A DNA stretch of 64,000 bases from Venatoribacter cucullus (GCF_016132445.1 NZ_CP046056.1:620001-684000), one strand, 5' to 3'. Positions 9,201-17,337 are shown, counted from the first letter of the stretch. Program-made: numbers and translations. The notes: generated from the sequence alone by a model not told the origin.

Positions 9201-10019
9201 TCAGTCCAGTAATTTCTGCAGCTGTTGCAGTGCCTCCAGCCCGCCCAGTGGGATGGCGACATCGTCCGGCCGGCGCACGGCGGCTTCACGTTTATTCATG
9301 CGGATCAGCGGCACTTGTTGTTGTTCACCAAAATGGCGCACTGAGGGAATGGCGGTGCCGGCTCCGATTTCAATAATGACGGGCTGATTGGGTTGCGGCC
9401 GCCACTGCCGGTAACGGCGCAGCTGTGCTGCGGTGCGTTGTTCCAGCCAGTGCCAGTCATCGAACATCAGGATATTGGGCCGTGCCAGCGCGCCGCAGTG
9501 CGGGCAGCGGGGCGGTGGCGATAACAGCCGGCACTGTTGTGCATCAATGGTTGGCGTGAAGGCATCGGCTGGCCAGATATCATCGCAGCCGCTGCTGCAT
9601 TGCAGGTGATGAATGGAGCCGTGGCATTCAATGAGGCGATCCGGATTGAAACCGGCGCGCTGGAACTGGCCATCGACATTGCTGGTAAACACAAAAGCGC
9701 CGTGTGGCATGGTGCTGGCCCATTGTTGCAATAACGCAAAACCGGCGTGCGGCACGGTGTCGCGGTATAACTTCAGGCGGTGGCCATAAAAGCCCCAGGC
9801 CAGTTGCGGGTCATCGGCAAAGGCCTGCGGATTGGCGATTTCAGTAAAATCTATCCGTGCCCGGCCCAGGGCCGGATAGGCTTGCCACATGCCCTCATTG
9901 CCACGGAAATCGGGTAACCCGGAATCTACCCCCATGCCGGCGCCGGCGGTAATAATCAAGGCATCTGCCGAACCGATAAGGTCGGCCGCCTGTTGCAGAG
10001 CAAGGTTTAATTCGCGCAT
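9201..10019 (-). CDS. SIR2-family NAD-dependent protein deacylase
   Basis: 272 residues with the sirtuin order of motifs: GAGMGVDSGLPDFRG (26-40) for NAD binding, TSNVDG (112-117) in place of the usual TQNID, catalytic H133, and a zinc ribbon with C141/C145 and C172/C175. Sirtuins remove acyl groups from lysine while consuming NAD. The gene lies 103 nt upstream of, and reads in the same direction as, the histidine kinase, so one transcript is possible. The ATG abuts a strong hairpin (10023-10050) and there is no Shine-Dalgarno sequence; no better start exists before the GAG motif. The TSN variant suggests a divergent sirtuin class. Confidence 0.88.
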   Translation of the reverse strand: MRELNLALQQAADLIGSADALIITAGAGMGVDSGLPDFRGNEGMWQAYPALGRARIDFTEIANPQAFADDPQLAWGFYGHRLKLYRDTVPHAGFALLQQWASTMPHGAFVFTSNVDGQFQRAGFNPDRLIECHGSIHHLQCSSGCDDIWPADAFTPTIDAQQCRLLSPPPRCPHCGALARPNILMFDDWHWLEQRTAAQLRRYRQWRPQPNQPVIIEIGAGTAIPSVRHFGEQQQVPLIRMNKREAAVRRPDDVAIPLGGLEALQQLQKLLD

Positions 10020-10020
10020 A

Positions 10021-10052
10021 AAAATAAGGCCAGATTCATCTGGCCTTATTCA
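10021..10052 (-). terminator. terminator-like hairpin abutting the sirtuin start codon
   Basis: A perfect 12-bp inverted repeat (AATAAGGCCAGA, 4-nt loop, arms 10023-10034 and 10039-10050) is followed on the minus strand by U-rich sequence. It lies 28 nt after the stop of the ThDP-enzyme gene, as expected for its terminator. Its base is only 3 nt before the sirtuin ATG. Confidence 0.75.
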
Positions 10053-10078
10053 ATCACTGCGCTTGGGTTGGCACCAGT

Positions 10079-11737
10079 TTACGGCGCCATTTTCTTTTTC
10101 AGCGCCCGGGTCGCGGCCAGCGGCAGGTTCGGCACCGCACGCAGCATCCACGGCATGATGCGGCGTTTAAAGCCGTTCAGCGCTTCCGGAATCATGGCTT
10201 CAATCAGATGCGGGCCGGGCTGGCTCTGGGCGTATTCCAGCGCTTTGCAGAATTCTTCCACCGTGTGCACACGCATACCGTGTACGCCCATGCCCTGCGC
10301 CAGATTGGCGAAGTTCATCACCGGGCCGTGCAGGTCGAGCTGTGACTTGGCTTTCGGGCCTACTTCCACCGCGCCGACCCGTTCCACTTCCACGTTCAGA
10401 ATGGAGTAAGAGGCGTTGTTGAAAATCACGCTGGTGACGTTCAGGTTTTCCCGCGCCATGGTCCACAGCGCCTGAATGGTGTACATGGCCGTGCCATCAC
10501 CGATTAATGCCAGCACCGGTCGGTCGGGGCAGGCAATGGCCGCGCCCACCGCATTCGGTAAGCCCTGACCAATGGCACCGCCGGTGAGGGTCAGAATATC
10601 GTGACGCGGGCAGCCGGCCGTCATCACGTTCAGCATCAGCCCGGAGGTAATGGATTCGTCGACGATGATGGCGTTGTCGGGCAGCAGATGCGCGATGGCC
10701 TTACAGGCTTTTTCGGCGGTCAGTTTGCCGCGTGGGCGACCCGGGCGTTGTGCGGCCTGTAACACTGGCGCAGTGTTGGCAGCACCGACGGCCGCGGCCA
10801 GTTTTTCCAGGCTGGCGGCAGTGTCTTGTTCCGGAGTCGCCAGGGTGTGCACGGTGCAGGTATCCGGTACCAGGTAGCTCTTTTTACCCGGGTAAGCGAA
10901 GAAGGATACCGGCGCTTTGCAGTCGACCAGAATCAGGTGCTCGATATCGGCCAGCTGAATACCCGCCAGTTCGGCCAGATAAGCCAGACGTTCCACCGGC
11001 GGCAGACCAGCGCCGCGCTCAATGCGGGTGGGGAAAGTTTCGGCCAGAATTTTTACGCAGCTGTGGGCGGCCAGCTTGGCGGCGGCCAGCAGGCTCGGTT
11101 CACGCAGCGAGCGACCACCCAGCAGCAGGGCGGTTTTTTTGCCGGAGCGGATGGCGTCGGCAATGGCGTTCACCACCTCATCAGAAGCCACCGGCGCTTT
11201 GGGCTGCGGTGGTACCACGCAGGGCACAGCGCCTTCGCCCCAGGAGACGTCGGCCGGCAGAATCAGGGTAGCGACACTGCCGGGGTAACCACGGGCGGCA
11301 ACCACGGCGTCGGCCACGTCCTGACTGAGTGCGGCGGTGCTTTTGGAGGTGCGCACAAAACCGGGGGAGACGTTGCGGGCCACGGTTTCAATATCGGATT
11401 GCAGCTGGGCATCGTATTGCACATGGTGAGTGGCGTGATCGCCGACAATGTTGACCACCGGCACTTTGCCCTTACGCGCGTTGTGCAGGTTGGCCAGACC
11501 ATTACCGAGGCCGCAACCTAAGTGCAGCAGGGTGGCGGCGGGTTTGTCGGCCATGCGCGCGTAACCGTCGGCGGCGCCGGTGGCGACACCTTCAAACAGG
11601 GCCAGCACGGCTTTCATCTTCGGCTCGCTGTCGAGAGCGGCCACGAAGTGCATTTCGCTGGTGCCGGGGTTGGTGAAGCAGACTTCCACGCCGGCATCGA
11701 CCAGGGTTTTCATCAGGGCTTGAGCGCCGTTTGTCAT
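10079..11737 (-). CDS. ThDP-dependent enzyme, acetolactate synthase / benzoylformate decarboxylase-like
   Basis: 552 residues in three-domain ThDP-enzyme layout. E49 (ALFEGVATGAADGYAR) is the cofactor-activating glutamate, H72 in LLHLGCGLGNG aligns with the active-site His70 of benzoylformate decarboxylase, and the Mg-ThDP motif runs from GDG (413-415) to NN (440-441). Databases usually label such proteins 'acetolactate synthase large subunit', but there is no regulatory ilvN-type subunit here and the residues favour a 2-oxoacid decarboxylase or 2-hydroxyacyl lyase. It is the last gene of an operon with a 2-hydroxyacid dehydrogenase, which would supply a 2-oxoacid. The substrate is unknown. 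A GGAG site precedes the ATG. Confidence 0.75.
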   Translation of the reverse strand: MTNGAQALMKTLVDAGVEVCFTNPGTSEMHFVAALDSEPKMKAVLALFEGVATGAADGYARMADKPAATLLHLGCGLGNGLANLHNARKGKVPVVNIVGDHATHHVQYDAQLQSDIETVARNVSPGFVRTSKSTAALSQDVADAVVAARGYPGSVATLILPADVSWGEGAVPCVVPPQPKAPVASDEVVNAIADAIRSGKKTALLLGGRSLREPSLLAAAKLAAHSCVKILAETFPTRIERGAGLPPVERLAYLAELAGIQLADIEHLILVDCKAPVSFFAYPGKKSYLVPDTCTVHTLATPEQDTAASLEKLAAAVGAANTAPVLQAAQRPGRPRGKLTAEKACKAIAHLLPDNAIIVDESITSGLMLNVMTAGCPRHDILTLTGGAIGQGLPNAVGAAIACPDRPVLALIGDGTAMYTIQALWTMARENLNVTSVIFNNASYSILNVEVERVGAVEVGPKAKSQLDLHGPVMNFANLAQGMGVHGMRVHTVEEFCKALEYAQSQPGPHLIEAMIPEALNGFKRRIMPWMLRAVPNLPLAATRALKKKMAP

Positions 11738-11810
11738 TGTTATTCTCCGCGGTTACTTCAATTCGTTGAGTTGTTTATTACTGTTGTTCGTTTCTTTTGT
11801 TTGTGACAGC

Positions 11811-11906
11811 GAAGCAGAAACACAGCGGTCAGTCGCCGCCAGTACATCCCTGTAGGCTCGGCTGTCATCCCTGACGCAGACGCTGACCTTCTGATTTTTC
11901 TGCTTC
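11811..11906. repeat. 96-bp stem-loop element, REP-like, inside the operon
   Basis: Perfect outer arms GAAGCAGAAA (11811-11820) and TTTCTGCTTC (11897-11906) enclose imperfect inner arms (GGTCAG / CTGACC) and a near-palindrome TACATCCCTGTA. The CAGGGATG...TACAGGGATGTA pattern resembles dispersed extragenic palindromes of marine gammaproteobacteria. It lies between the 2-hydroxyacid dehydrogenase and ThDP-enzyme genes and could attenuate transcription or stabilise the upstream mRNA. Confidence 0.55.
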
Positions 11907-11908
11907 CC

Positions 11909-13066
11909 TTAAACGGTGCCGTTATCCAGATGCTCAGTACCGATATCGGTGATGCGCGTGGTACCGGTCATCATCATGGCGAGGCGTAATTCCTGCTGCC
12001 AGCTGTGCAGCAGGCTGGTCAGCGCGGCTTCGCCACCGGCGGCCAGCGCCCAGGCCCAGGGCCGGCCGATCATCACACCGTTGGCACCCAGCGCCAGCGC
12101 GCGGAACACATCCACGCCGCTGCGGATGCCGCCATCCACCAGAATCTCAGTTTGCCCGCCGACGGCCGCGACAATGTCGGGCAGTTTGCTGGCCGTTGCG
12201 GCGACGCCATCGAGCTGACGGCCGCCGTGGTTGGACACTACGATGCCATCGGCACCGCAGGCGACGGCGTGGCGGGCATCGTCGGCATCCAGAATGCCTT
12301 TCAGCAGCAGCTTGCCGCGCCATTGGCCGCGCAGCCAGGTGATGTCTTCCCAGGTGACGGTGGGGTCGAACTGGGCATCCACCCAGGCTTTGAACGCATC
12401 CAGACTGCGCGCACCGGGCACCGCGTCGCTGAGGTTGCCGAAGGTGAGCGGTTTGCCGCCAATGGCTACATTCAGCAGCCAGCCGGGACGACTGAGCACC
12501 TGTTGCGCTTTCAGTGCCACAGCCCGCAGGCCTTGGGCAGCAAGGCCGTTGCGGGTATCGCGGTGACGCATACCGGGCACGGGTAAATCGACGGTGAACA
12601 CCAGCGTGCGGCAACCGCTGTTCCAGGCGGTTTGCAGCAGGCTCTGAATGCGTTCACGGTCGCGGATCATGTACAGCTGAAACCAGAACGGCGCCGTGCT
12701 GGCGGCCTGCACTTCGGCCAGCGGGCAGATGCCGACGGTGGAGAGCGTAAAGGGCACCCCGGCGGCATTGGCGGCGCGCACTGCCTGCACTTCGCCGCGT
12801 TTGGCCATCATGCCGGCCAGCCCTACCGGGGCCAGCACCACGGGCATGCGGCAGTTCTGACCGACGAGGGTGGTGCCGGTATCGACCTGATCGACGTTCA
12901 CCAGCACGCGCTGGCGCAAGCGGATGCCAGCCCAGGCGCTGTCGTTAGCGCGCAAGGTGTGTTCATCGGTGGCGCCACCATCCAGATAATCGGCCAGAAA
13001 GCGTGGTAAACGCTGGCGGGCGAGTTGCTGATAATCGGCGGCGGTAGCCGGGTAGGTCAGCGGCAT
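11909..13066 (-). CDS. lldD: FMN-dependent 2-hydroxyacid (L-lactate-type) dehydrogenase
   Basis: 385 residues, colinear with E. coli LldD throughout. The alpha/beta barrel carries the FMN/substrate residues Y27 (FLADYLDGG), Q130 and Y132 (WFQLY), D160, K256 (LLLKGIL), catalytic H280 in SNHGGRQLDG with its arginine, and DGGIRSG for the FMN phosphate. It oxidises an L-2-hydroxyacid to the 2-oxoacid and passes electrons to the respiratory chain at the membrane. A GGAGG site within the end of the upstream gene places its ATG 2 nt after that gene's stop, so the two are coupled. Pairing with a ThDP enzyme rather than lldP/lldR suggests the real substrate may be a mandelate-like or other 2-hydroxyacid; the symbol reflects sequence similarity only. 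Confidence 0.85.
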   Translation of the reverse strand: MPLTYPATAADYQQLARQRLPRFLADYLDGGATDEHTLRANDSAWAGIRLRQRVLVNVDQVDTGTTLVGQNCRMPVVLAPVGLAGMMAKRGEVQAVRAANAAGVPFTLSTVGICPLAEVQAASTAPFWFQLYMIRDRERIQSLLQTAWNSGCRTLVFTVDLPVPGMRHRDTRNGLAAQGLRAVALKAQQVLSRPGWLLNVAIGGKPLTFGNLSDAVPGARSLDAFKAWVDAQFDPTVTWEDITWLRGQWRGKLLLKGILDADDARHAVACGADGIVVSNHGGRQLDGVAATASKLPDIVAAVGGQTEILVDGGIRSGVDVFRALALGANGVMIGRPWAWALAAGGEAALTSLLHSWQQELRLAMMMTGTTRITDIGTEHLDNGTV

Positions 13067-13068
13067 GG

Positions 13069-14682
13069 TTAACCTCCGTTCAGAATTGAGCGCGCAGCAG
13101 CGCGGGCGGTAAGAATACAGCCGGGCAGGAAGGTGCCCTCCAGCGAGCGTTTGCCATTACTGCCACCGCCACCAAAACCGGCGGCTTCACCCACACAATA
13201 CAGCCCCGGTAGCGGCTGGTTGTCCGGCCCCAGCACGCGGCTGCTTAAATCGGTGCGCAAACCGCCCAGACTCTTACGGGTAATCAGTTGCATATGAATG
13301 GCAATAAAGGGGCCGGTGCCGGGCTTTTGCAGCGGTGTCGGTTTGCAGGTGCGCAGACGATCCGGCCCCCACTGGCGGGCGTGCAGAATGCGGCGGATCT
13401 GGTCGTCGTTTTCCAGCTTATTGCCCTTGGCAAAATTGGCGTCGAACACGTCGGCCGTGGCCTGTAAGACGGCCGGGTCGATATCCAGCGAGCAGGTGAG
13501 GGCGTTCATTTTATCGGCCAGTTCACTGAGGGTGTCGGCCACCAGAAAATGCGTGCTTTCGTTGGCCATCTGGCGCACCAGACGGTGATTGCCGAGCAGT
13601 AATTCTTTCAGGAACAGCGGGAACTGTTTATCGCGGATGCGCTGGTTGTGTTCCGCGCCGGAAATGGCGAATTCTTTGGCGGCGATGCGCCAGTTCAGCA
13701 GATGCCAGGTCCAGGGTTTTTCCTGTTCCGCTACACGCTGACACAACCAGTGCGTATCAAACCCTGTGACCAGCGGCTGCGGGCCGATGCGCTTGCCGCG
13801 GTGGTCCAGCCACAGCGCCGATTTGCATGGAATGGTGGACAACCCATGCCCTTTAAAATGCGGGAAAGGATGCGGAAAACCGGCGGCGTAATTCCACATT
13901 TCGCCGGCATTCACGATATGACCGCCCAGTTTGTCTGCCACCTCATGATGCAGATTGCCGTCGGCCAGCGGGTGTGCGCCGTTCAGCATGGTGGCCGGCA
14001 GCGGACGGTCTTTCGGCCAGTTGGCGCGGGTTTGTTCGTGATTACCATTGAGCCCACCGGTGGCCAGCACCACGGTAGACGCCTGAAACTGCACGTGCTC
14101 GCCGGTTTTGTCATTGATGCCGTGGGCGCCGGTCACGACACCACCGCTTTGCTCGATGCCGGTAATGCTGTGGTTGTGCAGCAGGGTTAAACGGCCATCG
14201 CCTGCGGCTTTGTGCATGGCGGCAATCATTACCCGGGTCAGCTCACGCGAGGTGCCCCACACCACGTGATAACGCGGCACGCTGTTACCGTCGCCGTGCA
14301 GACCGCGCTCGACCCAGTTCACCGCCGGCATGAATTTAATGCCTTCGCTTTGCAGCCAGTCGTGCACCTCGGTGCGTGAATGCTCAACGTAGTACTTTGC
14401 CCAGGCCAGCGAGTGCTCGTCGTTGACGTCCAGCTCGCCAAAGCGGACCCAGTCGCGCAGCGCGCGCTGCGGCGAATCGGCAATGCCCATTTTGCGTTGC
14501 AGCGGCGTGTCGATTAGTGCCATACCACCAAAAGCCCACAACGCCAGCCCACCGAGGCGCTCAGGGCTGTCGCGGTCGACCAGCGTAACGCGCTTACCAG
14601 CACGCAGCAGCTCCAGCGCAGTAACGATACCAGCGATACCACCGCCGATTACCAGAACATCGGATGACATTGAACCGGACAT
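13069..14682 (-). CDS. KSTD-like FAD-binding dehydrogenase
   Basis: 537 residues. The N-terminal Rossmann motif GGGIAGIVTALELLRAG (13-29) and E/D at the end of strand 2 bind FAD. The C-terminal motif GLYCVGEAAGFGGGGSNGKR closes the flavin site as in fumarate reductase / 3-ketosteroid delta-1-dehydrogenase relatives. There is no signal peptide, so it is cytoplasmic. Proteins of this group are usually annotated just 'FAD-binding dehydrogenase'; the substrate is undefined. As first gene of the operon with the LldD-like and ThDP enzymes, it probably introduces or reduces a double bond in the same pathway. The start MSGSMSSDVLVIGGG places the flavin motif normally. Confidence 0.8.
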   Translation of the reverse strand: MSGSMSSDVLVIGGGIAGIVTALELLRAGKRVTLVDRDSPERLGGLALWAFGGMALIDTPLQRKMGIADSPQRALRDWVRFGELDVNDEHSLAWAKYYVEHSRTEVHDWLQSEGIKFMPAVNWVERGLHGDGNSVPRYHVVWGTSRELTRVMIAAMHKAAGDGRLTLLHNHSITGIEQSGGVVTGAHGINDKTGEHVQFQASTVVLATGGLNGNHEQTRANWPKDRPLPATMLNGAHPLADGNLHHEVADKLGGHIVNAGEMWNYAAGFPHPFPHFKGHGLSTIPCKSALWLDHRGKRIGPQPLVTGFDTHWLCQRVAEQEKPWTWHLLNWRIAAKEFAISGAEHNQRIRDKQFPLFLKELLLGNHRLVRQMANESTHFLVADTLSELADKMNALTCSLDIDPAVLQATADVFDANFAKGNKLENDDQIRRILHARQWGPDRLRTCKPTPLQKPGTGPFIAIHMQLITRKSLGGLRTDLSSRVLGPDNQPLPGLYCVGEAAGFGGGGSNGKRSLEGTFLPGCILTARAAARSILNGG

Positions 14683-14785
14683 GCATAAGCCCTTATCTGA
14701 TTATTGTTATTGGTAACCAGAATATAGCGCGTTGGCGCCGGAAGATTGACCTTTGGGGACGAGCTGTTTGATTTTTCCGGCCCTT

Positions 14786-15041
14786 AGGGAGACTCTGAAT
14801 AACTCGGTGCCCGCTCTGGATTGCAGGGAGGTTCTGAATCACGAAGCCGGGTTGCAGGCATAGCGGGTTCAGTCAAAACCCGGCGACACCGAGTCAGGAA
14901 TCCCCGTAGGGCGCGGCTTTCCGGGCCGTATAGCGGCGTTGGCGGACTTGAAAATGGCTCGCCATTCTCTGCGTTCGCCGCCTTGCCCTACAGCCCGGAA
15001 AGACTCGCGCAGAGTTGTGCAGAGTTATTCAGAGGCTCCCT
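14786..15041. mobile_element. MITE-like non-autonomous element with 20-bp terminal inverted repeats
   Basis: Left terminus AGGGAGACTCTGAATAACTC (14786-14805) and the inverted right terminus (15022-15041) match at 19 of 20 positions. A second diverged copy of the left terminus starts at 14825. The interior holds nested palindromes (GTAGGGC...GCCCTAC; CTTTCCGGGC...GCCCGGAAAG; ACTCGGTG...CACCGAGT) and only spurious short frames. No transposase is present and no clear target duplication is seen. It ends 4 bp from the stop codon of the phospholipase D gene. Elements of this structure are normally multicopy and mobilised in trans. Confidence 0.7.
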
Positions 15042-15045
15042 GGGC

Positions 15046-16581
15046 TCAAAGCAGCCCTTCAATGGGTAGCACAGAAAGAATGTTCAGCAGTAAATCACCA
15101 CTGAAGCTGCTGCCGGGTTCGCGTTGATAAACCATCCCATCCGCCTGCTGCCAGCGCAGTTTCTCATCAGTGGATAGGGTCAGCTGATAGGATTCTGCCG
15201 GAACCTGATCGGTAAAGGTCTTGTGAATGCTGTTGGCCAGTTCAGAGCTGTGAATGATGTAACCCATTTCGGTGTTCAACAAAGCCGAGCGAGGATCAAA
15301 ATTAAAAGAACCAATAAATACCCGCTGACCATCAATCGCAAAGGTTTTGGCATGCAGACTGGTCGCGGAACTGCCAAATAAGCGCGATTTTTCCGGTTGC
15401 ATGGCAGCGGTTGGTTCACGCTGCATTTCATACAACTGAATGCCCGCCTGTAGCAGTGGTTTACGATATCGGGCATAACCGGAATGCACGGCAATTACAT
15501 CGGTGGCTTCACGGGAATTGGTCAATATGCGGATATCAATACCTTGCTGCCGTAACTCCGTTAAGTGCTTTAACCCTTTTTTACCTGGCACGAAATAGGG
15601 GGAAACAATGTCCAGTCGGTGCTGTGGTTTGCCAATAATATTATTCATCTGGAATAACAAATACTGTTTTGGAATAGAAGAATTGGTTATTTTTTTAGGA
15701 TCATCACTGACCAGTTCAATTTTACTCCAGTGTAAAAATTCCTCCTGATTGATCAGTTTCTTCACCAGCGCTGAATTCTCAACAGCTGTCATATAATGCT
15801 GGCTGGCAGAGTTGGTGTGTATATTTTTGAGATCGTCTGGAAGTTGGCCGGAGAATGTTTCAGAATCGGAATCTATGATTTGATTAACCGGGTAGGCCAG
15901 TTGAAAGTTCCAATAACGATCGAAGTCGGCTGAAGTTTCATTAATGACAGCACCGATCGCCAGTACATCCAGGTCATTAAATAAAAAACCATCGTCAGCA
16001 CCAAAATATTCATTGCCAATATTACGGCCACCAACAATAGCAACACTGTTATCCGCAATGATGGATTTGTTATGCATGCGCCGGTTAGCCAGGCGGAAAT
16101 CCCATAGAAAACGACTGATTTTTATCTGGCGGTTGGTAAAGGGATTAAATAGTTTTACCTGGATATTTGGATGATTGTTCAGGCTGGCAAGAATATCATC
16201 CAGACCACTGGTGCCGTTGTCATCCAGCAATAACCTTACCCTTACTCCCCGCTCAGCAGCTTCATATAATGCCTGTAATAACAGCAATCCGGTCAGATCA
16301 CGGCGCCAGATGTAGTACTGCACATCCAGAGTTTTATCCGCTGCTGCGATGAGTAGCATGCGTGAAGCAAAGGCATCTAATGAATGATTGAGTGGGTAAA
16401 AACCCGATAACTCCGGATGTTGTGCCACCACCGGTGTAATGCTCCGACCAAGCCTGGTACTTGCCGCTTCATGATGTGGTAAGTAGACAGACTCCGGTGT
16501 CTCTTTGATGGCCGGAAGACTGCAGCCGGTTAAAGTGACCATATTGAAACAGATCCAGAAAATGAACAGATGCCGGGACAT
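15046..16581 (-). CDS. phospholipase D-family lipoprotein, cardiolipin synthase C-like
   Basis: 511 residues from the ATG at 16581, which yields a lipoprotein signal peptide ending LTGC with lipidated C20; two earlier in-frame ATGs (16602, 16626) would put charged residues before it. Two HKD motifs define the PLD fold: H170/K172/D177 (RRMHNKS...) and H410/K412/D417 (SLHAKTF...). The C-terminus LPIEGLL resembles ClsC. ClsC-type enzymes make cardiolipin from phosphatidylglycerol and phosphatidylethanolamine. No ymdB-like partner is adjacent. The gene is more AT-rich in its middle than neighbours and sits between a MITE and a repeat mosaic, suggesting acquisition. No good Shine-Dalgarno site is visible. 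Confidence 0.82.
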   Translation of the reverse strand: MSRHLFIFWICFNMVTLTGCSLPAIKETPESVYLPHHEAASTRLGRSITPVVAQHPELSGFYPLNHSLDAFASRMLLIAAADKTLDVQYYIWRRDLTGLLLLQALYEAAERGVRVRLLLDDNGTSGLDDILASLNNHPNIQVKLFNPFTNRQIKISRFLWDFRLANRRMHNKSIIADNSVAIVGGRNIGNEYFGADDGFLFNDLDVLAIGAVINETSADFDRYWNFQLAYPVNQIIDSDSETFSGQLPDDLKNIHTNSASQHYMTAVENSALVKKLINQEEFLHWSKIELVSDDPKKITNSSIPKQYLLFQMNNIIGKPQHRLDIVSPYFVPGKKGLKHLTELRQQGIDIRILTNSREATDVIAVHSGYARYRKPLLQAGIQLYEMQREPTAAMQPEKSRLFGSSATSLHAKTFAIDGQRVFIGSFNFDPRSALLNTEMGYIIHSSELANSIHKTFTDQVPAESYQLTLSTDEKLRWQQADGMVYQREPGSSFSGDLLLNILSVLPIEGLL

Positions 16582-16656
16582 AATTGTATCGCTGATAACC
16601 ATGGCGTTATGGCATTGTAGCGGCACTGGCGTTGATTGCTATGAGGCAAAAATGAA

Positions 16657-16901
16657 GGAGGGTTTTCATAGTCCAGCTGTGGCAGGTTAAGAATCCCGCG
16701 CAGCTGCGGAGATGGGGGATTGTACTCGGCACATCCATGTGCCTCGCCCTTCGGGCTGCTGCGCAGTTCCAAACGGCTATCCTGCCGTTTGGTGCCAAAA
16801 ACGCCGGGAGCGTTTTTGCATGAGCGCAGCGAGCCTCGGGTGAAAACCAGGGAAGGTTTTCATAGCCCAACTGAACGAGTCCGGAATTCCCGCGCAGCGG
16901 A
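16657..16901. repeat. repeat mosaic downstream of tmRNA
   Basis: This gene-free stretch carries two related copies of a ~52-bp sequence (16657-16710 and 16851-16901) sharing GGTTTTCATAG, CCA.CTG and CCCGCGCAGC. Between them lie small hairpins: AAACGG/CCGTTT, AAAAACGC/GCGTTTTT, CGCCCTTCGGGC, and GAAAACC/GGTTTTC. Short frames on both strands here have no protein-like composition. It resembles intergenic repeat families and probably recurs elsewhere in the genome. Nothing else is recognisable between the PLD start and the tmRNA terminator. Confidence 0.55.
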
Positions 16902-16945
16902 TAAAAGAAAAGGCCCGGCGCTTGCGCGTCGGGCCTTTTCTTTTA
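16902..16945 (-). terminator. rho-independent terminator of ssrA
   Basis: A long hairpin (TAAAAGAAAAGGCCC... paired with ...GGGCCTTTTCTTTTA) starts 3 nt after the tmRNA CCA end. A/T tracts flank a GC-rich core on both sides, so it works in either direction. Confidence 0.85.
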
Positions 16946-16947
16946 TT

Positions 16948-17303
16948 TGGTGGAGATGGGGGGATTTGAACCCCCGTCCGCCAATCCTCCACTAGAGGAT
17001 CTACATGCTTAGCCGTCTCTATTGATTTAGTTCGTCACGGGCCGAGGGGCAGGCCGTTCAGAACGAGCTCGGTTAAGTTTGACCCTTTAGCTACGAGCGA
17101 AGCCTCCGGGCGAGCCTGTAATACGTCGCCCTCGTCCCCCAGCTACAGGCACCTGGGTTCAGAGGTAAGCGGGCTTAAGCCGCTAGTGCGTAAGTTTCGT
17201 CGTTTGCGACTATAACTGTGTACAGCGTTTATTTACGAGATCACCGTACCCTCTCGGCATGCACCCATAGCTTTGTAATCGACGTCGAATCCTGATCATC
17301 CCC
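16948..17303 (-). ncRNA. ssrA: transfer-messenger RNA (tmRNA)
   Basis: The 5' end GGGGATG (17303 downwards) pairs with the 3' CATCTCC preceding ACCA, forming the tRNA-like acceptor stem, and the T-arm GGTTCAAATCC is visible near the 3' end. The internal reading frame at 17207-17175 encodes the proteolysis tag ANDETYALAA followed by TAA. The tag resembles E. coli ANDENYALAA with T for N. tmRNA with SmpB rescues stalled ribosomes. It is single-piece (not permuted), 356 nt, and lies 104 nt downstream of smpB. The CCA end is encoded. Confidence 0.97.
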
Positions 17304-17337
17304 GAATTCTGTCAACCGCAACTACGGTGTTGTTCCG

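Noticed and set aside
14821-15069. 82-codon open frame on + strand
   Set aside because: It lies almost wholly inside the MITE-like element, has repetitive Arg/Ser/Gly composition and no ribosome-binding site. Treated as a by-product of the palindromic DNA.
16530-16995. Several short frames on both strands near the tmRNA terminator
   Set aside because: They overlap the repeat mosaic, the terminator and the tmRNA; compositions are not protein-like.
16948-17303. Genomic island integrated at the tmRNA gene
   Set aside because: The 3' end is intact, and no integrase or duplicated att core is visible in the flanks.
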